Part shown: in pieces, positions 35,335 to 45,499 of the stretch
How positions within the stretch are numbered: the first letter of the stretch is position 1
How the letters are laid out: each line of letters starts with the position of its first letter
Notes under the pieces: generated by a model
What the model was told of the DNA's origin: nothing
The model's input: only the letters and a program-made list of their open reading frames with translations
Database searches by the model: none
Program-made: the position numbers and the translations under genes
Source of the DNA: Opisthocomus hoazin
Lineage: Eukaryota > Chordata > Aves > Opisthocomiformes > Opisthocomidae
NCBI RefSeq assembly: GCF_030867145.1
Contig: NC_134443.1
Span: 3,100,001 to 3,164,000 of the forward strand
DNA: 64,000 nucleotides
Direction: 5' to 3'

Positions 35335-38195
35335 GTCTCCTTGTGTTGCTTCTCTCCCTGGATGCCCAGCCAAGCTGCTTGAGGTGGAAATGGAGATGAG
35401 AAACCTGGTAATAGCATGGCTGAAGGCATGTGGTGCACTCCTATGCTTATTGGGTGATTCAGAGGAGAGGAGTGCCACTGAAATGGTCACCTGGAGGGGA
35501 CTGTCCTTTATATGTGATATAGCCTTCCCAAAGTCACATATATCCCTGCGTCCTCAACACCAGACCTGTTTGTGTCTCTAAGTAAACCCCTGCAATGTTT
35601 TCCATGGCTCCAAGATGTGTGTGGTGTGAGACAGATGTCCAAGGAGCTGCAACTCTTCACCTTGGCGCGCAGACCATCTCTTTCTGCCCCCCAGGTCCCT
35701 TTCTGAACTACTCTGCTATGTTGGCAGAGCTGCACAGCCACTGCTTGGCAGTTTGCATGACCTGTTGCCGGTGACACCGAAGTGAGGGCTTTAAGCAAGT
35801 CCCTCTGTGTCCCTTGCGTACCAGAGGAAGCGAAGATAGAAACCCTCCAGGACGCAGCCATTGTGTCTTCCTGCCTTTGTGCCCTGAACTGCAGGACCAC
35901 TGACATCAGGGAGGGAAGTGATCTTGGTTGTTCACAGAGTTGTCATGTAGCTGGTGTGGTAAACTGCAGCGGGACTTGGTGGTTACTCCTGCCACAGGGA
36001 ACGTATGAGAAAACAAGCTGCTTATTCTTTCTTCGCACATGCTCCAGTCCTCCACAGCTGATGTTGAGCTCTGTGCCCCCCAACTCTTGCTTAGCGTGGA
36101 GTGAGGGGCGCTTCCCGAACTGCCCCACACAGAGTGCAAACCCTCACAGTGCCTTTCGCCATAGCTAAAGCCCAGAGTTGACAGCAGAAGCAAGGCTGAA
36201 TGAAATGATTGTACCAGAGAGGGAAGGCACTGTCTGTGACACAGGATCAGAGAGAGCAGGGTGAGGCAAGGCTTTGGAGCATTTGGGCAGACCACCAGCA
36301 CAGGTGCTGACTGCAGGAGTACCAGGGTCTGGTAGGAGACTGTGCCTTGGGAGTTTCAGGAGCAGGGATGTGACTGAAAGGACTCTTACAACAAAAGACA
36401 GATTTTTACACACATAAAATGAATTTAAGCTCCTCTACATGAAGATACAATTCCTTCCTCCTCACTGTTGTGCTAGATGGAGGTGATGTCCACTGTGCCA
36501 GGTGCACAGGAGATTTCCTCTGCTTGCACATCAGAGGCCTGAGTGCTGTAACAACAGACCCAATGGTCCTAAGCAGCCTCACCTGGGGTCTCTCACTCCT
36601 CCCTCTTCCCTTTGACCCAGGGCTCTATTTAAGCTCTTTCCTGAGCCCTCAGCCCATGTTTTAGTCCTGTGGCAGGAGTGTAAGCTTCCTGTTCTTTTGC
36701 AGGTTTGCTCCTGACTGGTGATGGGGCCCCTTGGTCTGTGGCCTTAATTCGTGTGCTAATTTCCCAGGCTCTGCTTGGGTCTGTCTGGTCCTTCTGGCTC
36801 TGGTCAGGAATCAGTGAGCTCTGTTGCCCCAGGGCACCACCATGGGATCTGTTCCTGCCTTGTGGACTGACTGCCCTGCTTGATGTCCGTCCTGCTTCAT
36901 CCCCATGAGCGTAATGACTGAGCTGCACTCTGGGCTGCAGCATTTGCTGTCTCGGCATTTTCCTTGCTCAGGTACCATGCAATGGGGTCACTGCTGGTGA
37001 GTCTGCTGCCCTCCTGGCCTTGTAATCATGCTCATGTGCTGGGTGGCAGCCTGTGGGGTGCAGGTGGCTCTTGGTGATCCCAGAGAAGGTTTCTGTTTGG
37101 ATGGACCTTTGCTGTCCTCATGAGGTTAACAGAGTGCTTCTTCTAAGCTCTCTTCATCATCTTACTTGAGGAATTTGGCCTGGGCCTCTGTGATTAGAGA
37201 GTTGCTTGTCCCTGGTGGAGTAGCAGCCTAACTGGGGAAGGTGTTTTGTCCACCCTTTGCAATGAGGGCCCAGCTGGAGTAGCTGGGAGTGCAGGTTGTG
37301 CCTCAAGCAGGGCTGTCATTCCTCCTGGGGACATTCAGCTCCTCTCCTGCCCCAGGAAATGCAGTGCAGAGCATGGAGTCCTTGCCTTGGCATGCATCTC
37401 TGGGGAGATCCTGACACCTGCTGCTCCCCAGGCTGTGCTTGCTGGCACTGCCAGCCCTGCCTTGCTGCTGGGGAGAGTTGTGTGTTGCATGGAAGTCTTG
37501 TTGAGCAACGACTTGTGCTGTCCTGTCAGTATGTAGGTCCAAAGCTGGAGCTGAGGCACAGAACAGTGTCGAAGAGAAAAGCAGATGCATTTAGTCGCCA
37601 GCACGTGGCTGTATTTTGGAGGCCATCCCACTATAGCAGGAGTGGTGAAGCAGTACTTGATTGTGGCAGAGCAATGTTCTCCTTTCCGAAATGTGCCTGT
37701 ACTGGAGCCTTGAAACCTCTAGATGCTGCTGGTAGAAGTGAGAGGGAATACTGTCAGGCTAATTTCTTCGGAGAGCAGTGCTGAATATCACAGAAGGGCT
37801 GAAGGCCAAGGGCAGTGCTGACATGCTTAAAAAATGAGTGCCTGATCTGGTTGGTAGGGAAACCTGTGGATGTGTTGGGTCCTCACATAGTAACCTTCCT
37901 GGAAGTCTGGATTTTAGCGATAGTTTTGAAAGGAGAGGAGACGACATACATGAGTATAAAAACTCAAAACAATCCTCAGGACGGTAAGAGGCTGTCATTT
38001 ACAGGCAAAGCGAGTACCCTACTTTTCTTTGTCTGCATCTTCTTCCTTCCCTTCCATGTTATTTCCCGTGGAAATACTTTAGCCTCTAATCCTGTCATTT
38101 GAAAGGAGCCTGTGTGGCTGAATGGGCATGTCATGAACAGGGAAATGAAAAGGCAGCGTTGCAGGGAACATGGGCAGTGCCCCCATCTCTTTAAT
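35335..38195 (+). repeat. Mosaic spacer with a 0.5 kb single-copy insert (FK10-FK11)
   Basis: The order is a-type flank, then B-type middle (TATTTAAG block at 36626), then about 37557-38058, which has no match elsewhere in the window, then the C-type upstream region. The single-copy part replaces the B promoter. I see no gene in it. Confidence 0.75.
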
Positions 38196-38203
38196 TGTGA
38201 TGC

Positions 38204-38313
38204 TTTGCATGCAAAATGAGCTTGTTGGTCAAAACATTACTTGCACAAAGGGTACCTCAGGGCCTGAAGTGGTGTGGACCAGTATAAAAGCCAGTCCAAC
38301 TGAAGGCTCCCTC
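38204..38313 (+). promoter_or_regulatory. FK11 core promoter, C type
   Basis: TTTGCATGCAAA (38204-38215) and TATAAAA (38283-38289) have the standard spacing. The inferred start is A38314 and exon 1 is 38314-38350. Exon 1 ends CAACAGG|GTGAGT instead of CAACAAG|GTGAGT, a one-base change just upstream of the donor. Confidence 0.86.
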
Positions 38314-38687
38314 ATTCACTTCTCTTGCCTTCACCTCCTTGGTCAACAGGGTGAGTTACAATCGTCTTTGCCTTGCTCTTCTCTGTCTTTTCTTCTCCTC
38401 TTTGTCTCCTGGCCTCTATAGAGCTCTTCCAAGTTGCTTATGCTTTGATTACAAAGGTGACTCTCGGCTGCTTGCCACTACCATGGGAGGTGGGAGAAGG
38501 TCTTGGTCTTTCTTTGCAAGGAATACTTGGGGATCAGGGCTCTTGAATGTGCCATCCTCCCTCTGCGGCCTGTCCCTGCTGTCTCGTCTGTGCCTTTTCT
38601 CTTGCCGAGCAGGCGGTGAGGCTGCACCTCACATGCTGCCTGTGCTTTCTGTGCCCTCTCTCCCAGGTACACCTCCTTCCCACAGCC

Positions 38688-38984
38688 ATGTCCTGCTACG
38701 ATCTGTGCCGTCCCTGTGGCCCAACCCCGCTTGCCAACAGCTGCAACGAGCCCTGTGTCAGGCAGTGCCAGGACTCCCGTGTGGTGATCCAGCCGTCTCC
38801 CGTGGTGGTGACCCTGCCCGGACCCATCCTCAGCTCCTTCCCTCAGAACACCGCTGTGGGATCCACCACCTCCGCTGCTGTTGGCAGCATCCTGAGCGAG
38901 GAGGGAGTGCCCATCAACTCCGGAGGCTTTAACCTCTCTGGCCTTGGTGGCCGCTACTATGGCAGAAGGTGCCTGCCCTGCTAA
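38688..38984 (+). CDS. FK11: feather keratin, V24/E71 subtype, 98 aa
   Basis: The protein is identical to FK8 and FK10. Exon 1 is 38314-38350 with a changed penultimate exon base (AAG to AGG), which leaves the GTGAGT donor intact. The intron is 38351-38666 (316 bp) and exon 2 begins at 38667. ATTAAA is at 39402-39407, and a b-type flank follows. Its upstream spacer is unlike those of the other C genes: it has an a-type start, B-type middle and a single-copy insert. The C promoter has thus been placed in a new context 430 bases or more upstream of exon 1. Confidence 0.96.
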   Translation: MSCYDLCRPCGPTPLANSCNEPCVRQCQDSRVVIQPSPVVVTLPGPILSSFPQNTAVGSTTSAAVGSILSEEGVPINSGGFNLSGLGGRYYGRRCLPC

Positions 38985-39434
38985 AGCCTGTCTGGACATC
39001 GAGTGAGTGCATCGACCAGGAAGCCCCAAGCCATGTGCCAGACTGAGGATGGAGCTGCTGGCCAGGGTTTCCAGAGGGGCTGAGCACCCTTGTGCCCTCC
39101 TGCAAAGGAGGGAGGCAAGCAAGGTGCCAGCCTGTGCTGTCTGGAAACACGGCCAGCTGATGTCATCTTCTCCTGCTTTCTTCTCTGCACCATGAATGCC
39201 TGATGTCTCCTGCTATCCTGTGTATTGGGTTGATCCTGAATCCAGCTGAGAGGGGCCCTGCTCATCAGTCTCTGCCCATGTGTGTGGGAGGAAGACACGT
39301 GTCCCATTGCTGTGAAGGGGTGCCTGTGTGTCAGCTGCCCCTGTAGCAGCCTGGGCTGGGTCCCTTCCACCATGCACTGCTTTGTTTCACTCTTCAGACT
39401 CATTAAAGTTTGTGCTGCATTGTATCTTGATGTC

Positions 39435-41210
39435 TCCTTGTGTTGCTTCTCTCCTGGGATGCCCAGCCAAGCTGCTGGAGGGGGAAAGGGGATGATGTGG
39501 AGTGGAAAAGAGCGGGTGGGTAAAGGCCAGTGGTGGACCTGCCTGATGGCTGGAGGATCTGAGTACTCTCAAAGGCCATGGTCATGGGAAGGCATACATG
39601 CTGGTGTTGTTGTGTGTGTTGTTGTGTGATTATGGAAAAGTTTGCCAGGAGCTCCCGTAAGGGCCATGTCAGTAACAAATGAAGTTGGTTCCTGGCTTCC
39701 AGCTGATGAGGCAAGCTGTTGGCCTGCTGGAAGACATTTCTGTACAGGCTGACAACCACCTGGCCAAGGTTCTGATGGCATGTCACCACTCACAAAGTGT
39801 CCTTGCCCTTCTCTTCCCCAAGCACTGCTTGCAAACTTTGGAACTGGACGGAGTTGCGAAGGAGTTGAAGGGAGATGTGGTGGCCAGGGCAACTGTGTAA
39901 AGGGAGATGTGAGCCCCCCCGTTCTAGTTTTTGTCGCAATAGGGCTGGGATGAGCATGGGTGTGTAAAATGGGGAGCGGAGGGTGATGGACACAAAGGGC
40001 TCATCCTCCCTCATCTGTAAGTGGTGGGTACTATTGATGATGCATCCTGGAATCTCTATAGAGGCCTAGAAGGGAGCAAAAGAAAGGCATCTTATCCCCC
40101 AGCGGAGTAGCCTTGTGGTCAGAAGCATCAAGTGTTGCGAAGTCCTTCCGTGTGTGTCACTGTGCTCTAGAGAGAAGTGTCTCTGGAGCTGATGTGCCAC
40201 AAATTGTCCAGAAGTCTCACTGAGCTGCTATGTTGGCTGTTCCTGGAGAGGTCCCAAGCAGAGATGCATTTGTCCATCCATCAGGCTTTAAGCTGGGGAG
40301 ACCAAGGGAGTGGTAGCATGCCAGCTCTGTTCTCAGTCCCTCCTTCGCATGCCCTTGTCCTCCAGATGCAATGCTTTGCTCCTGCTGCTCTGGTGGTGCT
40401 TCAGGTAGAGTAGGAGACACCTCTTGTGCTGTGGTCCTCCGACTGTCCTTGCAAAGGCTGGAGGACTGTGCTTGCTGCTGAGCAGGGTTTGGTGTCCTGT
40501 GGGAGTCCTGCCAAGTATTTGGTCATGCCTGGTGTGCCAGGAGTCTGGATGGCCAAAGCAGAAGTTGTGGCAAAGACACAGGCAGGAAGCAGGAACGTGT
40601 ATTGCTTGGCCTGCACATGCCTTGGTCACTGGAGTGCCTCAAACTTTGACAGAGGTGTCCAGGCAAGAGTGTTGGGTGAGGAACAGGCTTCATTCTTAAC
40701 GTCTGGTAGTCTGCTGCTTAAGGCAGGGAGGGATGAAGGAGAGAAGGAAGATGGCAAAAGAGCCAGGCAACCTTGTGCTGAGAGCAAAGCTCCATTTCCA
40801 AGAGAGCATCTAAAAGCCAAGAGTAGATGTGTCCTGTCTCGAAAGGCAATGCCTAACACTGTGTGAGTGAGCACAGCATGGGAGAGGGCGACTGATGATG
40901 CCGACCCTTGCATGTGGATCTCTAGGCAGAAGCCTGAGGCTTATGAGGAGAGCTGGTCCATTCATCACGAAATACATTAAAGTGAGGCGCTGGAGGGCAA
41001 GAGGCTGGCATCACTTGGTGAGGCAGAACAGTCCTCATCACTGGCTGCATCATCTGGCTATGCTGACGTGTCATTTCCCGTGGAAATACTTTAGCCTCTA
41101 ATCCTGTCACTTGAAAGGAGCCTGTGTGGCTGAATGGGCATGTCATGAACAGGGAAATGCAAAGGCAGCGTTGCAGGGAACATGGGCAGTGCCCCCATCT
41201 CTTTAATTGT
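39435..41210 (+). repeat. Intergenic spacer, b-type flank to C-type promoter (FK11-FK12)
   Basis: This is the third b-to-C spacer, similar to those before FK8 and FK10. No gene is supported. Confidence 0.8.
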
Positions 41211-41215
41211 GATGC

Positions 41216-41325
41216 TTTGCATGCAAAATGAGCTTGTTGGTCAAAACATTACTTGCACAAAGGGTGCCTCAGGGCCTGAGGTGGTGTGGACCAGTATAAA
41301 AGCCAGTCCAACTGAAGGCTCCCTC
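41216..41325 (+). promoter_or_regulatory. FK12 core promoter, C type
   Basis: TTTGCATGCAAA (41216-41227) and TATAAAA (41295-41301) have the standard spacing. The inferred start is A41326 and exon 1 is 41326-41362. Confidence 0.87.
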
Positions 41326-41699
41326 ATTCACTTCTCTTGCCTTCTCCTCCTTGGTCAACAAGGTGAGTTACAATCGTCTTTGCCTTGCTCTTCTCTGTCT
41401 TTTCTTCTCCTCTTTGTCTCCTGGCCTCTACAGAGCTCTTCCGAGGTGCTCGTGCTTTGATTGCATTGGTGACTCTCGGCTGCTTGCCACTACCATGGGA
41501 GGTGGGAGAAGGTCTTGGTCTTTCTTTGCAGGGAAAACTTGCGGATCAGGGCTCTTGAATGTGCCATCCTCCCTCTGCGGCCTGTCCCTGCTGTCTAGTC
41601 TGTGCCTTTTCTCTTGCCGAGCAGGCGGTGACGCTGCTCCTCACATGCTGCCTGTGCTTTCTGTGCCCTCTCTCCCAGGTACACCTCCATCCCACAGCC

Positions 41700-41996
41700 A
41701 TGTCCTGCTACGATCTGTGCCGTCCCTGTGGCCCAACCCCGCTTGCCAACAGCTGCAACGAGCCCTGTGTCAGGCAGTGCCAGGACTCCCGTGTGGTGAT
41801 CCAGCCGTCTCCCGTGGTGGTGACCCTGCCCGGACCCATTCTCAGCTCCTTCCCTCAGAACACCGCTGTGGGATCCACCACCTCCGCTGCTGTTGGCAGC
41901 ATCCTGAGCGAGGAGGGAGTGCCCATCAACTCCGGGGGCTTTAACCTCTCTGGCCTTGGTGGCCGCTACTACGGCAGAAGGTGCCTGCCCTGCTAA
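41700..41996 (+). CDS. FK12: feather keratin, V24/E71 subtype, 98 aa
   Basis: The protein is identical to FK8. Exon 1 is 41326-41362, the intron is 41363-41678 (316 bp) and exon 2 begins at 41679. The core codon for I47 is ATT instead of ATC, a silent change shared only with its neighbour FK13; the sharing suggests recent exchange between the two. The end of the intron (GCTGCTCCTCACATG) resembles B genes more than other C genes. ATTAAA is at 42417-42422, followed by an a-type flank. Confidence 0.96.
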   Translation: MSCYDLCRPCGPTPLANSCNEPCVRQCQDSRVVIQPSPVVVTLPGPILSSFPQNTAVGSTTSAAVGSILSEEGVPINSGGFNLSGLGGRYYGRRCLPC

Positions 41997-42444
41997 AGCC
42001 TGTCTGGACATCGAGTGAGTGCATCGACCAGGAAGCCCCAAGCCATGTGCCAGACTGAGGATGGAGCTGCTGGCCAGGGTTTCCAGAGGGGCTGAGCACC
42101 CTTGTGCCCTCCTGCAAAGGAGGGAGGCAAGCAAGGTGCCAGCCTGTGCTGTCTGGAAACACGGCCAGCTGATGTCATCTTCTTCTCCTGCTTTCTTCTC
42201 TGCACCATGAGTGCCTGATGTCTCCTGCTGTCCTGTGTATTGGGTTGATCCTGAATCCAGCTGAGAGGGGCCCTGCTCATCATCCTCTGCCCATGTGTGT
42301 GGGAGGAAGACATGTGTCCCATTGCTGTGAAGGGGTGCCTGTGTGTCAGCTGCCCCTGTAGCAGCCTGGGCTGGGTCCCTTCCACCATGCACTGCTTTGT
42401 TTCACTCTTCAGACTCATTAAAGTTTGTGCTGCATTGTATCTTG

Positions 42445-44255
42445 ATGTCTCCTTGTGTTGCTTCCCTCCTGGGATGCCCAGCCAAGTTGCTCGAGGGGGA
42501 ATGGGGATGAGAAACCTTGTAATAGCATGGCTGAGGGCATGTGGTGGACTCATATGTTTATGGGGTGATTCAGAGGAGAGGAGTGCCACTGAAATGGTCA
42601 CCTGGAGGAAACTGTCCTTTATATGTGATATAGCCTTCCCAAAGTCACATATATCCCTGCGTCCTCAACACCAGACTTGTTTGTGTCTCTAAGTAAACCC
42701 CTGCAATGTTTTCCATGGCTCCAAGATGTGTGTGGTGTAAGACAGATGTCCAAGGAGCTGCAACTCTTCACCTTGGCGCGCAGACCATCTCTTTCTGCCC
42801 CCCAGGTCCCTTTCTGAACTACTCTGTTATGTTGGCAGAGCTGCACAGCCACTGCTTGGCAGTTTGCATGATCTGTGGCCCGTGACACCGAAGTGAGGGC
42901 TTTAAGCAAGTCCCTCTGTGTCCCTTGCGTACCAGAGGAAGCGAAGATAGAAACCCTCCAGGATGCAGCCATTGTGTCTTCCTGCCTTTGTGCCCTGAAC
43001 TGCAGGACCACTGACATCAGGGAGGGAAGTGATCTTGGTTGTTCACAGAGTTGTCATGTAGCTGGTGTGGTAAACTGCAGCGGGACTTGGTGGTTGCTCC
43101 TGCCACAGGGAACGTATGAGAAAACAAGCTGCTTATTCTTTCTTCGCACATGCTCCAGTCCTCCACAGCTGATGTTGAGCTCTGTGCCCCCCAACTCTTG
43201 CTTAGCGTGGAGTGAGGGGCGCTTCCCGAACTGCCCCACACAGAGTGCGAACCCTCACAGTGCCTTTCGCCATAGCTAAAGCCCAGAGTTGACAGCAGAA
43301 GCAAGGCTGAATGAAATGATTGTACCAGAGAGGGAAGGCACTGTCTGTGACACAGAATCAGAGAGAGCAGGGTGAGGCAAGGCTTTGGAGCATTTGGGCA
43401 GACCACCAGCACAGGTGCTGACTGCAGGAGTACCAGGGTCTGGTAGGAGACTGTGCCTTGGGAGTTTCAGGAGCAGGGATGTGACTGAAAGGATTCTTAC
43501 AACAAAAGACAGATTTTTACACACATAAAATGAATTTAAGCTCCTCTGCATGAAGATACAATTCCTTCCTCCTCACTGTTGTGCTAGACAGAGGTGGTGT
43601 CCTCTGTGCCAGGTGCACAGGAGATTTCCTCTGCTTGCACATCAGAGGCCTGAGTGCTGTAACAACAGACCCAATGGCCCTAAGCAGCCTCACCTGGGGT
43701 CTCTCACTCCTCCCTCTTCCCTTTGACCCAGGGCTCTATTTAAGCTCTTTCCTGAGCCCTCAGCCCATGTTTCAGTCCTGTGGCAGGAGTGTAAGCTTCC
43801 TGTTCTTTTGCAGGTTTGCTCCTGACTGGTGATGGGGCCCCTTGGTCTGTGGCCTTAATTTGTGTGCTGATTTCCCAGGCTCTGCTTGGGTCTGTCTGGT
43901 CCTTCTGGCTCTGGTCAGGAATCAGTGAGCTCTGTTGCCCCAGGGCACCACCGTGGGATCTGTTCCTGCCCTGTGGACTGACTGCCCTGCTTGATGTCCG
44001 TCCTGCTTCATCCCCATGAGCGTAATGACTGAGCTGCGCTCTGGGCTGCAGCATCTGCTGTCTCGGCATTTTCCTTGCTCAGGTACTGTGTATTTGGATC
44101 ATTATTCTTGTACTTCTGTGTCATTTTTGCCTGGAAATGTTTATGTTTCTAATACACCCACTTGAAAGGAGCCTGTGTGGCTGAAAGTTTGTCATGAACA
44201 GGGAAATGAGAAGGCAGTGTTGCAGGGAACATGGGCAGTGTCCCCATCTCTTTAA
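42445..44255 (+). repeat. Mosaic spacer, a-type flank, B middle, E-type upstream region (FK12-FK13)
   Basis: The sequence follows the FK8-FK9 mosaic spacer (TATTTAAG block at 43737) until GCTCAGGTAC at about 44084. It then jumps to a diverged upstream region with GGAAATGTTTATGTTTCTAATAC, and about 2 kb of the B spacer is absent. No gene is supported. Confidence 0.78.
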
Positions 44256-44265
44256 TTGTGATGCT

Positions 44266-44372
44266 TTGCATGCAAGATGAGCTTATTGTTCAACACATTA
44301 CATGCACAAAGGGTGCCTCAGGGCCTGGGCTTTCTGGACGAGTATAAAGCCAGCGTAACTTCAGGCTCCCTC
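44266..44372 (+). promoter_or_regulatory. FK13 core promoter, E type
   Basis: TTGCATGCAA (44266-44275) lies 72.5 bases (centre) before a shorter TATA box, TATAAAG (44343-44349). The inferred start is A44373 and exon 1 is 44373-44409. This is the most diverged promoter in the 13-gene array; CTTGTTGGTCAA has become CTTATTGTTCAA. Confidence 0.82.
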
Positions 44373-44753
44373 ATCCTCTTCTCTTGCCTTCTCCTGCTTG
44401 GTGAACAAGGTGAGGTGCAACTGCCTTTGCCTGTTTCTTGTCTTTTTCCTTTTTGTTTGTCTTTTGTCCTGAATGGAGACTTTGCCTCTTCTTAGCTTTT
44501 GCTAAGACCCTTGATCCAGCTCCTGGCATCTCTTTTCTCTTTGCCCTGCTGGCGGGATGTGGGAGAGTCTTGGTCTTTCTTTGCAGGGAAGTTGGGGTGC
44601 CAGGGCTTTTAATCCTCTTCTCTTGCTGACAAAGGCTGACCCTACTCTCTAGCCTGTGCCTCTTCACTTGCCAAGCAGGCGGTGAGGCTGCTTCTCACAT
44701 GCTGCCTGTTCTTTCTGTGCCCTCTCTCCCAGGTACACCTCCGTCCCACAGCC

Positions 44754-45050
44754 ATGTCCTGCTACGATCTGTGCCGTCCCTGTGGCCCAACCCCGCTTGC
44801 CAACAGCTGCAACGAGCCCTGTGTCAGGCAGTGCCAGGACTCCCGTGTGGTGATCCAGCCATCTCCCGTGGTGGTGACCCTGCCCGGACCCATTCTCAGC
44901 TCCTTCCCTCAGAACACCGCTGTGGGATCCACCACCTCCGCTGCTGTTGGCAGCATCCTGAGTGCTGAGGGAGTGCCCATCAACTCCGGGGGCTTTAACC
45001 TCTCTGGCCTTGGTGGCCGCTACTATGGCAGAAGGTGCCTGCCCTGCTAA
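44754..45050 (+). CDS. FK13: feather keratin, mixed subtype, 98 aa; last gene of the young array
   Basis: The subtype combines V24/V33/Q35 of the C genes with A71 of the A/B genes, which makes it look like a gene-conversion mosaic. Exon 1 is 44373-44409, the intron is 44410-44732 (323 bp, donor GTGAGG) and exon 2 begins at 44733. The usual 3' UTR is kept only to about 45180. It then breaks into unrelated, AT-rich DNA that carries its own ATTAAA at 45453-45458 followed by a GTTGCATCTG/GT-rich tract. The 3' UTR would be about 420 bases, close to normal length, but from a different source. Confidence 0.95.
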   Translation: MSCYDLCRPCGPTPLANSCNEPCVRQCQDSRVVIQPSPVVVTLPGPILSSFPQNTAVGSTTSAAVGSILSAEGVPINSGGFNLSGLGGRYYGRRCLPC

Positions 45051-45180
45051 AGCCTGTCTGGACATCGAGTGAGTGCATCAACCAGGAAGCCCCAAGCCAT
45101 GTGCCAGACTGAGGATGGAGCTGCTGGCCAGGGTTTCCAGAGGGGCTGAGCACCCTTGTGCCCTCCTCCAAAGGAGGGAA

Positions 45181-45490
45181 GCAGGGAGGGGGTAAGGCAC
45201 TGTCTGGACAGATGGGCAATATATATTTTATCCTTGAAATACCTGCTTTTGGTGACTTTCCTTGCATCTGTACTCTTGCATTTCACATTGGCTTGGTATA
45301 ATGCTGTACTTTTGTAAGTGGAGGGGTTTTGTCTGGGAGCTCAGTAAAAGTGGAGTCTTGTTTGCTGTCTTTCAGATGGATTTTTTTTTTTTAAATGGTT
45401 CTTTCCCTCAAATATTCATTCTGTTTTGCAGGATACTACTTGACTTTTTACCATTAAACTGATGTTGCATCTGTATTTGAGTTCCATTGT
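45181..45490 (+). terminator. Array edge; replacement 3' UTR and poly(A) signal of FK13
   Basis: Homology to the other twelve 3' UTRs stops near 45180, after CTCCAAAGGAGGGA. The new sequence contains a T-run (about 45379-45391) and ATTAAA at 45453-45458 with a GT-rich stretch after it. Its use as a 3' end is inferred from the motif alone. Confidence 0.55.
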
Positions 45491-45499
45491 GGTTTTCTT

